Of a DNA stretch of 64,000 nucleotides, positions 44,719-52,787 are shown in pieces. The first letter of the stretch is position 1. Every line of letters starts with the position of its first letter. Below the pieces are notes generated by a model, which was not told the origin of the DNA, made no database searches, and saw only the letters and a list, made by a program, of their open reading frames with translations. The translations under genes and the position numbers were made by a program. Origin of the DNA: CF-46 sp963760735 (GTDB lineage Bacteria > Chloroflexota > Limnocylindria > Limnocylindrales > CSP1-4); NCBI GenBank assembly GCA_963760735.1, contig CAVXEB010000004.1, forward strand, positions 124,001-188,000, read 5' to 3'.

Positions 44719-45467
44719 CGAGCGGCGGCCGCGATGGCGGCCGAGAGATCGGCGTAGCCCGCACTCCCGACCAGCCGGCCGTCGATCACCAGCGAGGGCG
44801 TCCCGGAGATGCCCGCGGCGGCGGCCGACGCACCCGACTCGGAGACCGCCGACGCCGATGCCGCGGAGTCGAAGTCCCTCACGAACCGGTCGTGATCGAG
44901 GCCGACGAGATCCGCCATCGCGATAAGGCGGTCCCGCGAAAACGCGCCGGCGTTCTCCACGGATCCCTGGTTCTCGTACAGCGTCGCCCACATGTCCCAG
45001 AACCGGTCCTGACGCTCGGCCGCCCAGGCGGCCCGGGCCGCCGCGATCGACTCGGGGCCGAGGAAGGCGAAGCTGTGGAAGACGAGCTTGACGCGGCCGT
45101 CGGCGAGCTCGTGCCGCGCCAGCGTCGGCAGGACGTCCCTCCCCCATCGGAAGCAGGCCGGGCACTGGAAGTCCTCGTAGACGTCGATGGTGACGGGCGC
45201 GGCCGCGCTTCCGAGGACGAGTCCGGCAGTCGGGATCCCGGCGGGTGCAACGGCCCGAACCAGCGGCGCATCGAGGGCTGGCGGCTTGCTGCCGAACAGG
45301 ACCAACGCAACGATCAGGCCGAGACCGGCGACCACCGACAGCCCGGTGACCTGGAGGATCCCGAACCGGAACCGCGGCCGGACCGGCGTTCGTGACGCAG
45401 CCCGTCGGGCTGCCATCTGGGCAGCGCGGCGCTCCCGGCGGCGAAGGCGTGGTGAGGTCGTGGACAC
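44715..45467 (-). CDS. DsbA-like membrane-anchored thiol oxidoreductase
   Basis: The 250-residue protein has an Arg-rich cytoplasmic N-terminus, one membrane helix at about 38-60 and an outside thioredoxin fold with the redox motif CPAC (Cys102, Cys105) in YEDFQCPACFRWG. The cis-Pro segment ISGTPSLVIDG is present near residue 220. It should oxidise cysteines of exported proteins and pass electrons to the adjacent VKOR. GGGAG lies six bases before GTG 45467. The ATG at 45557 would add 30 residues and lacks a ribosome site. Confidence 0.88.
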   Translation of the reverse strand: MSTTSPRLRRRERRAAQMAARRAASRTPVRPRFRFGILQVTGLSVVAGLGLIVALVLFGSKPPALDAPLVRAVAPAGIPTAGLVLGSAAAPVTIDVYEDFQCPACFRWGRDVLPTLARHELADGRVKLVFHSFAFLGPESIAAARAAWAAERQDRFWDMWATLYENQGSVENAGAFSRDRLIAMADLVGLDHDRFVRDFDSAASASAVSESGASAAAAGISGTPSLVIDGRLVGSAGYADLSAAIAAAAR

Positions 45468-45613
45468 GGGGTCTCCCGGGCTACGGACGTCCGACCCACC
45501 ATCGCCGAGCGGGGCGATCCACCGCACATGCCGTTCGGCCCGATCGATGGCGTCCATTCGTCGCAAGGTGATCACCGCGGCCGCAGGGACGGTCTTCTCG
45601 CGTTGCGGTGAAC

Positions 45614-45631
45614 TAGTTGCGCACGCAACTA
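45614..45631. promoter_or_regulatory. Perfect palindromic operator upstream of the luciferase-like oxidoreductase
   Basis: TAGTTGCG (45614-45621) and CGCAACTA (45624-45631) are exact reverse complements around a CA centre. TTGC-centred palindromes of this length are typical of MarR-family sites. It lies 75 bases before the oxidoreductase start, with a weak TTGCGG/AACTAT promoter pair around it. No MarR gene is adjacent. Confidence 0.6.
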
Positions 45632-45705
45632 TCCGTGTGGTACCGTGCAACGCGAGGCAGGCAACCGGATGGACCTGCAGGAACGACAGGACAGGCCAGG
45701 ACCAG

Positions 45706-46806
45706 ATGCAACTCGGAGTCTTCACCGTCGGCGACGTGACGCCGGACCCCACGACCGGACACGCCGTCAGCGAAGCCGAGCGGATCCGGATCATGGTCCA
45801 GGTCGCGCTGAAGGCGGAGGAAGTCGGACTCGATGTCTTCGCCACGGGCGAGCATCACAATCCACCCTTCGTTCCCTCCTCCCCCACCACCCTGCTCGGG
45901 TACATCGCGGCGAAGACAGACCGCCTGCTGCTGTCGACCGCGACGACGCTGATCACGACGAATGACCCGGTGAAGATCGCCGAGGACTACGCGATGCTCC
46001 AGCACCTGGCGGACGGGCGGGTCGACCTGATGATGGGCCGGGGCAACACCGGGCCGGTGTATCCCTGGTTCGGCCAGGACATCCGGAACGGGATCCCGCT
46101 CGCCTACGAGCACTACGCCCTGCTCCACCGGCTGTGGCGTGAGGACGTCGTCGACTGGGAAGGCAAGCTCCGGACGCCGCTGACCGGGTTCACCTCAACG
46201 CCGCGGCCGCTCGACGGCGTGCCGCCGTTCGTGTGGCACGGTTCGATCCGGAGCCCCGAGATCGCCGAGCAGGCCGCGTACTACGGTGACGGCTTCTTTC
46301 ACAACAACATCTTCTGGCCGTCGGAGCACGTGAAGCGGATGGTGGAGCTGTACCGCCGCCGCTGGGAGCACTACGGTCACGGCCCGTCCGACACCGCGAT
46401 CGTCGGGCTCGGCGGGCACGTCTTCATGCGCAAGAATTCTCAGGACGCGATCCGCGAGTTCCGGCCGTACTTCGACCACGCACCCGTCTACGGGGGTGGC
46501 CCATCCCTCGAGGAGTACATGGCCCAGACGCCGATGACGATCGGGAGCCCGCAGCAGGTGATCGATCGGACCCTCGGCTTCCGGGAGTTCGTCGGCGACT
46601 ATCAGCGCCAGCTGTTCATCGCCGACCATGCCGGTCTGCCACTCAAGACGGTCCTCGAGCAGATGGACATCCTCGGCGCGGAGGTCGTGCCGGTCCTCCG
46701 TCGAGAGTTCGCGGCGCTGAAGCCCGCCCACGTGCCCGAGGCGCCGGTCCACCCGCGTGTCGCGGCGGCGCGTGGCGTGGCGAGCCCTGTGGCGGTGCCA
46801 GCATGA
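45706..46806 (+). CDS. LLM class flavin-dependent oxidoreductase (luciferase-like)
   Basis: The 366-residue bacterial-luciferase-type TIM barrel has GLDVFATGEHHNPPFVPSS near residue 42, AEDYAMLQHLADGRVDLMMGRGN near 93 and EQAAYYGDGFFHNN near 190. It belongs to the CE1758-type group that is typically paired with an NAD(P)H:FMN reductase. It uses reduced FMN and O2 on an unknown substrate. It overlaps the reductase gene by four bases (ATGA). Confidence 0.87.
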   Translation: MQLGVFTVGDVTPDPTTGHAVSEAERIRIMVQVALKAEEVGLDVFATGEHHNPPFVPSSPTTLLGYIAAKTDRLLLSTATTLITTNDPVKIAEDYAMLQHLADGRVDLMMGRGNTGPVYPWFGQDIRNGIPLAYEHYALLHRLWREDVVDWEGKLRTPLTGFTSTPRPLDGVPPFVWHGSIRSPEIAEQAAYYGDGFFHNNIFWPSEHVKRMVELYRRRWEHYGHGPSDTAIVGLGGHVFMRKNSQDAIREFRPYFDHAPVYGGGPSLEEYMAQTPMTIGSPQQVIDRTLGFREFVGDYQRQLFIADHAGLPLKTVLEQMDILGAEVVPVLRREFAALKPAHVPEAPVHPRVAAARGVASPVAVPA

Positions 46807-47465
46807 GTGGACCGGCACCGGAGCCGGCGCGCCCCGCCGCCCGGTCGCTCGTCGTCGTCAGCGCCGGGCTCGGCGTCCCGTCCTCCACCCGGCTCCTCGC
46901 CGACCGCCTCGCGGCGGCGACCGAGCGCCACCTCGAGGACGGCGGGATCACCCCGTCGATCAGGGTCGTCGAGCTCCGTGAGCATGCCCAGGAGCTGATC
47001 AACCACCTGTTGACCGGCTTTCCTGCGCCCGCCCTCCAGGAGGCGATCGATGCGGTCGTGGCCGCGGACGGGCTCATCGCCGTCAGCCCGATCTTCAATG
47101 CGTCCTACAGCGGCCTGTTCAAGCTGTTCTTCGACGTCGTCGAGAAGGACGGGCTCGCCGGGATGCCGACGCTGCTGGGCGCGACCGGCGGAACCTCACG
47201 CCACTCGCTGGCCATCGAGCACGCCCTGCGACCCCTCTTCGCCTACCTGAACGCGGCGGTCGTCGCGACCGGCGTGTACGCCGCCTCCGAGGATTGGGGC
47301 GCCGGCGACGTGGCCCGGGACAGCGGCCTCGTGGACCGGATCGATCGAGCGTCGGGCGAGCTGGCAACGGCGATGGCCGCCCGGACCCGGCGCGTCAAGG
47401 TCGACCCGTTCGCCGACCCGGTGCCGTTCGAGGAGCTCCTGGGGACGAGGCCGCCGAAGAGCTGA
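46803..47465 (+). CDS. NADPH-dependent FMN reductase (CE1759-like)
   Basis: This 220-residue flavodoxin-like protein has the FMN phosphate region VVVSAGLGVPSSTRLLADRL near residue 20 and GLIAVSPIFNASYSGLFKLFFD near 92, the standard NAD(P)H:FMN reductase marks. It should supply FMNH2 to the coupled luciferase-like enzyme, making a two-component monooxygenase. A hairpin follows in the convergent gap. Confidence 0.86.
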   Translation: MSGPAPEPARPAARSLVVVSAGLGVPSSTRLLADRLAAATERHLEDGGITPSIRVVELREHAQELINHLLTGFPAPALQEAIDAVVAADGLIAVSPIFNASYSGLFKLFFDVVEKDGLAGMPTLLGATGGTSRHSLAIEHALRPLFAYLNAAVVATGVYAASEDWGAGDVARDSGLVDRIDRASGELATAMAARTRRVKVDPFADPVPFEELLGTRPPKS

Positions 47466-47587
47466 CCGATCCGTCGGTCAACCGTCTTCCCAGAGGGCAT
47501 ACCGCCAATCGTCGCAGCGGCTCCAGTGGCCCGTCGGGTACTCGATCTCGGTCTCCTGGACGAGATCGGATTCAACGGCGATCGCCT

Positions 47588-47620
47588 CGATCCGCCTCCG
47601 CCCTTGGCCTGGGCGGATCG
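47588..47620. terminator. Hairpin between convergent FMN reductase and prolyl aminopeptidase genes
   Basis: CGATCCGCC (47588-47596) and GGCGGATCG (47612-47620) form a perfect 9-bp stem with a 15-base loop. Overlapping CCGCC-CTTGG repeats allow alternative folds. It lies four bases before the minus-strand stop and may terminate both messages. The rest of the gap from 47466 shows nothing recognisable. Confidence 0.45.
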
Positions 47621-47624
47621 CCCT

Positions 47625-48584
47625 TCAGCCCAAGGCGGCGAACCGGTCCGTGGCCGCGACCATGATGTCGGTCATCTCGTCGTTGCCTCGATGGCCGGCC
47701 GACACGAAATGCAGCTCCGCGTCGGGCCACGCCCGGGCCAGCAGCCACGCGACGTCGGCGGGCCCCTCGATGTCCAGTCGACCGTGGACGAGCACGCCGG
47801 GGATCCCGGCGAGCCGGCTCGCGTTCCGCAGCAGCTCGTCGTCCTCGAGCCAGGCGGCGTGCGCGAAGTAGTGGGTCACGAGCCGCGCGAAGGCCATCCG
47901 GTACGGTCGGTCCGCCCAGCGCGGATGCGGGATCTCGTAGCCCTCCTCGAGCGACAGCAAGGCGTCCTCCCACGCGACCCAGTGTTCGGCGGCCTGCTCC
48001 CGGAGCTCGTCGTCCGGCTGGTGGTTGAGCAGCCGGTCGTACGCGGCGACCAGGTCGTCGCGCTCCCCAACCGGCACGAAGCCCCGGAAGCGATCCCAGT
48101 CGCCCGGGAAGAACCGTCCCGCGCCGTGGGCGAGCCAGCGGACGTCGACCGGCCTGGTCATCGTGATCGAGGCGAGGACCATCGCGATCACGCGGTCCGG
48201 GTGCCGCTCCGCGTAGGCCAGGCCGAGCGTCACGCCCCACGAGGCTCCCCAGACCACCCAGCGGTCGATCCCGAGGTGCTCGCGGAGCCGCTCGATGTCG
48301 GCGATCAGGTGATGCGTCGTGTTCGCGGCGAGGTCCGTGGCGGGGTCTCCGGCATGTGGCGTGCTCAGGCCGCAGCCACGCTGGTCGAGCTGGACGATCC
48401 GGTACCGGGCGGGATCGAAGTCGCGGCGTGATCCGGGATGGCTGCCGCTTCCCGGCCCACCGTGGAGGATCACCGCGGGCATGCCGGCCGGGTCTCCCGC
48501 GACCGACCACCAGATCCGCTGACCGTCTCCGACGTCCAGCATTCCGTACTCGCTCGCCTCGATCGCGGGATATCGATCGCGCAT
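47625..48584 (-). CDS. pip: Prolyl aminopeptidase (proline iminopeptidase)
   Basis: The 319-residue alpha/beta hydrolase matches family S33: the oxyanion stretch VILHGGPGSGSHP near residue 38, QLDQRGCGLSTPH near 68, the nucleophile motif WGASWGVTLGLAYAE near 112 and the cap motif around GDWDRFRGFVP near 155. It removes N-terminal proline from peptides in the cytoplasm. It is the last of four closely spaced minus-strand genes (VOC, AI-2E, DppA-like). Confidence 0.88.
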   Translation of the reverse strand: MRDRYPAIEASEYGMLDVGDGQRIWWSVAGDPAGMPAVILHGGPGSGSHPGSRRDFDPARYRIVQLDQRGCGLSTPHAGDPATDLAANTTHHLIADIERLREHLGIDRWVVWGASWGVTLGLAYAERHPDRVIAMVLASITMTRPVDVRWLAHGAGRFFPGDWDRFRGFVPVGERDDLVAAYDRLLNHQPDDELREQAAEHWVAWEDALLSLEEGYEIPHPRWADRPYRMAFARLVTHYFAHAAWLEDDELLRNASRLAGIPGVLVHGRLDIEGPADVAWLLARAWPDAELHFVSAGHRGNDEMTDIMVAATDRFAALG

Positions 48585-48589
48585 CGAGA

Positions 48590-48979
48590 TCAGAAGTCGC
48601 GTCGGCCGCTGAATCCGTCCACGACGCCCGGCCTCGTCAGCTCGTAGATCGCGAGGCGCTGGCCACCGGGTGTCTCGAACGACCGGACCGGACCCTGCGG
48701 GATCTCGAGATCGTGCCCGCGCGGCCAGCCCCGCGCGTCCAGGTCACGCTCCGCGGCCGCCAGATCGGCGACCCGGTAGACGAGGATCGGCCGGTCGCCC
48801 TCGAGATGACCGGCGAGCACGATCCGGGGCGGGCCGTCGGTCAGCTCGACCATCGCCACGCGCGTGCCCATGGCCTCGATCGCGAACACGAGTCGCCCCC
48901 CGAGGTCACCGGTGAACGCGTGGACATCCGTCGCGACGTCACGGCTCGGGACGTAGACGTAGTCGAGCGATTCGAACAT
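48590..48979 (-). CDS. VOC family protein
   Basis: The 129-residue protein starts LDYVYVPSRDVATDVHAFTGDLGG, has PPRIVLAGHLEGDRPILVYRV near 50-70 and ends SFETPGGQRLAIYELT, the paired VOC modules. It is two bases from the AI-2E transporter stop and five from the prolyl aminopeptidase start, so it lies within one operon. The ligand is unknown. Confidence 0.76.
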   Translation of the reverse strand: MFESLDYVYVPSRDVATDVHAFTGDLGGRLVFAIEAMGTRVAMVELTDGPPRIVLAGHLEGDRPILVYRVADLAAAERDLDARGWPRGHDLEIPQGPVRSFETPGGQRLAIYELTRPGVVDGFSGRRDF

Positions 48980-48981
48980 CG

Positions 48982-50091
48982 TCAGGCGCCTCCCGGCTCC
49001 GGCTCCGCCGGCGCGATCGGCGGAGCGGGCTCCGGCTCCGCCACGGCGTAGAACTCCCGATAGACGACGTTGACGGCCGCCGCGATCGGGACGCCGAGCA
49101 GGCCGCCGAGGATCCCGTAGACGCTCAGTCCGACGAGGACGGCGAAGATCGTGACGACCGGATGGAGATGGACCGACCGACCGATCACGATCGGCGAGAC
49201 GACCTGATCCTCGACCTGGCGGATGACGAAGTAGATGACGATGACCACGATCGCCAGCTGGGTCCCGCCGTGGGCGAACGCGTCGATCGCGGCGATCGCG
49301 GTGGCGACGAGCGGTCCGATCAGCGGGATGATCTCGAGGAATCCGGTGAGGATCGCGATCCCGAGCGCATACGGCAGGTGGAGGATCGGTCCAAGCGCGA
49401 TGTAGACGACGACGGTGACGAGCGCGATCAGGAACAGCTGGCCGCGGAGCCACTTGCCGAGGACCTGGTGGATCCGGGCGAGGATCGCGAGCGAGCGGTC
49501 GCGATGGCGGAGCGGCAGGACTGCGATCGTCCGGTGCCAGAGCGTCGGACCGTCGATGAGGAAGTAGAACGTCACGATCAGGGCGAGGACGACCTCGAGC
49601 GCCGTCGATCCGATCGTACCCGCGACGTGCGCCGCGTCGCCGGGCGACGAGACGACGGCACCGATCCGCGCCTGGAGCTCTCGGGCGATGTCGGCGACCG
49701 CGATCTCCTGTCCCCCGATGTCGATCGTGTCCTTGCCGACGAGCTGGCGCAGGAGCGCCGCGAGCGAGTCGGGTCCAGATGCCGCGACGAGGCTGATCTC
49801 GTGGGCGATCCGCTCGGCGAGCAGGACGACGAGGAGCACGAGGATCGCGACGACGAAGACATAGGCGACACCGACGACGGCGATCCGCGGCCAGCCGGTG
49901 CGTCGCTGCGCGGCCGTGACCAGCGGGCCGAACGCGTAGGCGAGCACCGCCGCCACGATGAACGGCCCGAGCACGTCCCGAGCGAGCCACAGGATGATCG
50001 CGGCGCCGACGACGAGCCACAGGAACGGACCTCGGTCGCGGAGGACATCCATCGGGGCCGGTGCCGGGACGATCGGGGCCTCCTCCGCCAT
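48982..50091 (-). CDS. AI-2E family transporter
   Basis: The 369-residue protein has about eight membrane helices in the AI-2E/UPF0118 arrangement: two N-terminal helix pairs, a soluble insert (QLVGKDTIDIGGQEIAVADIA near 110-130), then YALGIAILTGFLEIIPLIGPL near 225 and VIVIYFVIRQVEDQVVSPIVIG near 265, the family signature. Members export AI-2 or act as Na+/H+ antiporters. The C-terminal tail is Pro/Glu-rich. It sits seven bases downstream of the DppA-like gene. Confidence 0.88.
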   Translation of the reverse strand: MAEEAPIVPAPAPMDVLRDRGPFLWLVVGAAIILWLARDVLGPFIVAAVLAYAFGPLVTAAQRRTGWPRIAVVGVAYVFVVAILVLLVVLLAERIAHEISLVAASGPDSLAALLRQLVGKDTIDIGGQEIAVADIARELQARIGAVVSSPGDAAHVAGTIGSTALEVVLALIVTFYFLIDGPTLWHRTIAVLPLRHRDRSLAILARIHQVLGKWLRGQLFLIALVTVVVYIALGPILHLPYALGIAILTGFLEIIPLIGPLVATAIAAIDAFAHGGTQLAIVVIVIYFVIRQVEDQVVSPIVIGRSVHLHPVVTIFAVLVGLSVYGILGGLLGVPIAAAVNVVYREFYAVAEPEPAPPIAPAEPEPGGA

Positions 50092-50098
50092 GCCGGCC

Positions 50099-50935
50099 TT
50101 ACTCGACCAGGGTCGCGAGGCGGATTCCGGCGAGGAACCCGCGGTACGCCGTGATCGGGTCCGGGCCCAGGTGGCGGACCGTCCGGTCGCCGACACGTTC
50201 CGCGCCCGGGACGATGGCCGCGTAGTCCGCTTCGAGGCCGCGGCGATAGTCGACCTCGATCACGACGGGCTCGTCGACCGCGAAGGGCCGTAGGTCGCCC
50301 GCGGCCGCCCGCTCGACCGCGCGCGACGCGCCGACCCGGATCGCGTCCCGTGCCCGTTCCGGATGGAGCGACGCGGCTGCGTTCGAGCCGAAGCCCTGCT
50401 TGACGACGACCCGCTCGGCCCACGGCAGCCAGCGCTCGACCTCGGCTGCGAGGGCGTCATCGCCCGCGACGAGCCCGACGGGAATCCCCCACGCGCCGAG
50501 GACGAGGGCGTTGAACCCGTACTCGCCCGTCGGGCGGCCGTTCAGCCGCGTCTCGACCGGCCCGCCGGTGTAGGTGTGGGCGATCGTGCCCGTGGGGTGC
50601 CCGGCCCGGGCGTGATAGCCGACGAAGAGCGCGACGTCGAAGGCTCCTCGTCCGTCGCCGGCCGCCGCGCCGGCGACCATCGACCAGGGCTTCTGGCCCT
50701 GGAGCAGTCGCGCCGCGGGGTCGACGTCCGTTGGTCGCAGGTTGTACATCCCGCCATGGCTGTCGTTGACCAGGATGTCCGTGGCCCCCGCCGCCGCCGC
50801 GCCGGCGATCGCCGCGTTGGTCTCGCCGACCATCAGCTCGGCGGCCGCCGGGTATTCGCTGTCCGTGCGGCTCGTCGGCCGCGGATGGCTGACGCCCGCG
50901 ATCCCCTCCATGTCGACGCTGATGTAGACGCGCAT
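50099..50935 (-). CDS. M55 family metallopeptidase (DppA-like D-aminopeptidase)
   Basis: The 278-residue protein starts with the M55 zinc motif SVDMEG (6-11), then ILVNDSHGGMYNLRP near 55 and FVGYHARAGHPTGTIAHTY near 105, all typical of B. subtilis DppA. DppA trims D-Ala-containing peptides, linking to cell-wall turnover. GGAGG precedes the ATG. It heads the operon with the AI-2E transporter, VOC and prolyl aminopeptidase genes, consistent with peptide recycling. Confidence 0.9.
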   Translation of the reverse strand: MRVYISVDMEGIAGVSHPRPTSRTDSEYPAAAELMVGETNAAIAGAAAAGATDILVNDSHGGMYNLRPTDVDPAARLLQGQKPWSMVAGAAAGDGRGAFDVALFVGYHARAGHPTGTIAHTYTGGPVETRLNGRPTGEYGFNALVLGAWGIPVGLVAGDDALAAEVERWLPWAERVVVKQGFGSNAAASLHPERARDAIRVGASRAVERAAAGDLRPFAVDEPVVIEVDYRRGLEADYAAIVPGAERVGDRTVRHLGPDPITAYRGFLAGIRLATLVE

Positions 50936-50998
50936 CCGGCCTCCGATCCGCCTGGCGTGCCGGCCCTTCCGCCGGCCGCCCGTCCGGCCAGCGTAGCG

Positions 50999-51559
50999 CT
51001 ACCAGACGTCGCCGGGGCGCCAGTCGCAGCTGATCGGGCCCGTGTCGTCGAGCGTGGGCGTCGTCGGCGTCCTGAGGACGAGGATGAAGCCGTCGTCGCC
51101 CGGGGTCCGCCGCTCACCGTCGTCGGTGCGGACCGCGGTCGGGCCGCGCCATGCCGTCCAGCCGAGCCGCTCGTAGAAGTGGTAGGCGCCGGTCCCGAGG
51201 GCGCCCAGCTCGAAGCCGTCGCGGATCAGGTCGCCGACGTCCTTCATGACGATCGTGCCGAAGCTCTGCCCATGACGGGCGGGAACGGTCGCGACCGCCT
51301 CGACGTAGCCCGTCCGGACCGACCGCCCGTCGGCCCGAAGGTCCCGCGGGACGACGCTGGCGTGGGCGACGATCTCGCCGTCGAGGTCCAGGACGACATG
51401 CGTCCCGCCGAGGGCGTGCTGCCAGTCGTCCTCGCTGAACCGCTCGTCGGGGTCTTCGTGGTCGAATGCGGCGTCGAGCAACGCCCGGATCGAGGTCCGC
51501 TCGGCTGGCGTCAGGTCGCTCGTGGCGAGCCGCCGGAGACGGCGCTGGGACGGGTCCAT
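50999..51559 (-). CDS. Aminoglycoside 2'-N-acetyltransferase-like protein, AAC(2')-I family
   Basis: The 186-residue GNAT protein matches mycobacterial AAC(2')-I along its length: DDWQHALGGTHVVL near residue 43, GEIVAHASVVPRDL near 60, VRTGYVEAVAT near 81, ELGALGTGAYHFYERLGWTAWRGPT near 114-138 and the terminal CDWRPGDVW. These enzymes acetylate the 2' amino group of aminoglycosides; mycobacterial versions are chromosomal and may have a cell-wall role. GGAGG lies before the ATG at 51559. It sits in a chromosomal setting with no mobile element. Confidence 0.85.
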   Translation of the reverse strand: MDPSQRRLRRLATSDLTPAERTSIRALLDAAFDHEDPDERFSEDDWQHALGGTHVVLDLDGEIVAHASVVPRDLRADGRSVRTGYVEAVATVPARHGQSFGTIVMKDVGDLIRDGFELGALGTGAYHFYERLGWTAWRGPTAVRTDDGERRTPGDDGFILVLRTPTTPTLDDTGPISCDWRPGDVW

Positions 51560-51613
51560 CCGGCCTCCAGCGTAGCGGCCCGGATCGCTTGCGTCCCGTG
51601 CGATGATCCGCGC

Positions 51614-51829
51614 ATGGTCGAGTACGGGAACGGGGTCAGTCAGGGAGCCGGCCAGGTCTCCGGCGGAAGCGGCGGTGGAGGCGGCGGGTCGCTCGATGTG
51701 GGCCGGGAGGTCGGGAACTGGGTCTCGAGCGCGGCGCACACCATCCAGACGATGCCACCGGCGGAGCTGCTCTTCATCGCCGTCGTGCTCGTCCTGGGGC
51801 TCTTCGTCGTGAAGCGGGTGCTGCTCTAA
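51614..51829 (+). CDS. Small membrane protein, hypothetical
   Basis: This 71-residue protein has a Gly/Ser-rich stretch at about residues 15-28 and a single C-terminal membrane helix (ELLFIAVVLVLGLFVVKRVLL), so it resembles a tail-anchored peptide. GATGAT lies six bases before the ATG, as for leaderless genes. Its stop overlaps the stop of the convergent MarR gene. No family recognised. Confidence 0.6.
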   Translation: MVEYGNGVSQGAGQVSGGSGGGGGGSLDVGREVGNWVSSAAHTIQTMPPAELLFIAVVLVLGLFVVKRVLL

Positions 51830-52344
51830 TCCTCGTCTGACCCGACGGGGGCAGCCCGCCCGACCGTCGAGAGCACCTCGAGCATCCGATCGAGGTCGTC
51901 GTTGAGCCGTCGCAGACGGCTCTCCCCCGCGGCGGCTCCCACGGCGTTCGCCCAGGGGCGCTGCGCGCGCTGGATCCGTCCGAGCGCCGTCCGTCCGTGG
52001 TCCGTCAGCAGCATCAGCCGGGCACGCCGGTGGTGGGGGTTGTCCGTGAAGGCGATCCGTCCCTCCGTCTCGAGGAGGTCCGCGACCCGCTGCACGCTCT
52101 GACGAGCGAGCCCGAGCGTCCGGGCGGTCTCGGCGACCGTATGCGGCTGGGCCTCGAGCATCGCCAGGACCTGCCAGCGGGCGCTCGTCTGACCGGCCGG
52201 ACGAGCCAGGGCGTCGCCGGTTGCCGACAGGAGGCCGTTCAGCCGGAAGACGCGCGCCACGAACCTGCTGAGCGCGTCGCCGGCCGGCGATCGTTCGGGG
52301 ACGGCGACCGTGACAGCAGCAGGCCGGTCTCGCGGGCCATTCAT
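51826..52344 (-). CDS. MarR family transcriptional regulator
   Basis: The 172-residue winged-helix protein has helix-turn-helix QTSARWQVLAMLEAQPHTVAE, then LGLARQSVQRVADLLETEG near residue 78 and the wing TDNPHHRRARLMLLTDHG near 98. It resembles MarR proteins that respond to small phenolic compounds. The start codon lies inside a 16-bp palindrome (52344-52359), and CAGAAT sits six bases upstream, so repression of its own leaderless message is likely. Confidence 0.87.
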   Translation of the reverse strand: MNGPRDRPAAVTVAVPERSPAGDALSRFVARVFRLNGLLSATGDALARPAGQTSARWQVLAMLEAQPHTVAETARTLGLARQSVQRVADLLETEGRIAFTDNPHHRRARLMLLTDHGRTALGRIQRAQRPWANAVGAAAGESRLRRLNDDLDRMLEVLSTVGRAAPVGSDED

Positions 52345-52359
52345 GACAGCATTCTGTCA
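52344..52359. promoter_or_regulatory. Palindromic operator overlapping MarR start and -10 box
   Basis: TGACAG (52344-52349) and CTGTCA (52354-52359) are exact reverse complements around CATT. On the minus strand this covers CAGAAT (52351-52356) and the first base of the marR start codon. The divergent VOC gene begins 48 bases to the right, so the site could control both. Confidence 0.6.
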
Positions 52360-52406
52360 CTTCGGATGCGACAATGGAAGCCGATCCGCAGCAGAGGATG
52401 GACGCG

Positions 52407-52787
52407 ATGGACTGGAAGCTCGAGCTGATCACGGTCCCGGTCTCCGACGTCGACCGGGCGAAGGCGTTCTACGTGGACAAGGCCGGGTTCCATGCCGATC
52501 ACGACCAGACGGTCAGCCCCGAGCTGCGGTTCGTCCAGATCACGCCGCCCGGCTCGGCGTGCTCGATCTGCTTCGGCATCGGCCTGACCGAGGCTGCCCC
52601 CGGCTCGGCGCCGGGCCTCCAGATCGTCGTGAGCGACATCGAGGCGGCCCACGCCCGGCTCGAGGCCGGCGGCGTCGACGTCAGCGCCATCGACGACCAG
52701 GCCTGGGGCCGGTTCGTCTACTTCCGCGATCCGGACGGCAATCCCTGGGCGATCCAGCAGCTGCCGCCGCGCTCGACCGCCGGCTAG
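52407..52787 (+). CDS. VOC family protein
   Basis: The 126-residue VOC protein begins MDWKLELITVPVSDVDRAKAF and ends GRFVYFRDPDGNPWAIQQ. It is a paralogue of the protein at 42837. The ATG at 52407 aligns with that protein's start, and AGAGG lies nine bases upstream; ATGs at 52398 and 52374 are in frame but less likely. It is divergent from marR across a shared operator. Its stop overlaps the convergent DHFR-like gene by four bases. Confidence 0.82.
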   Translation: MDWKLELITVPVSDVDRAKAFYVDKAGFHADHDQTVSPELRFVQITPPGSACSICFGIGLTEAAPGSAPGLQIVVSDIEAAHARLEAGGVDVSAIDDQAWGRFVYFRDPDGNPWAIQQLPPRSTAG

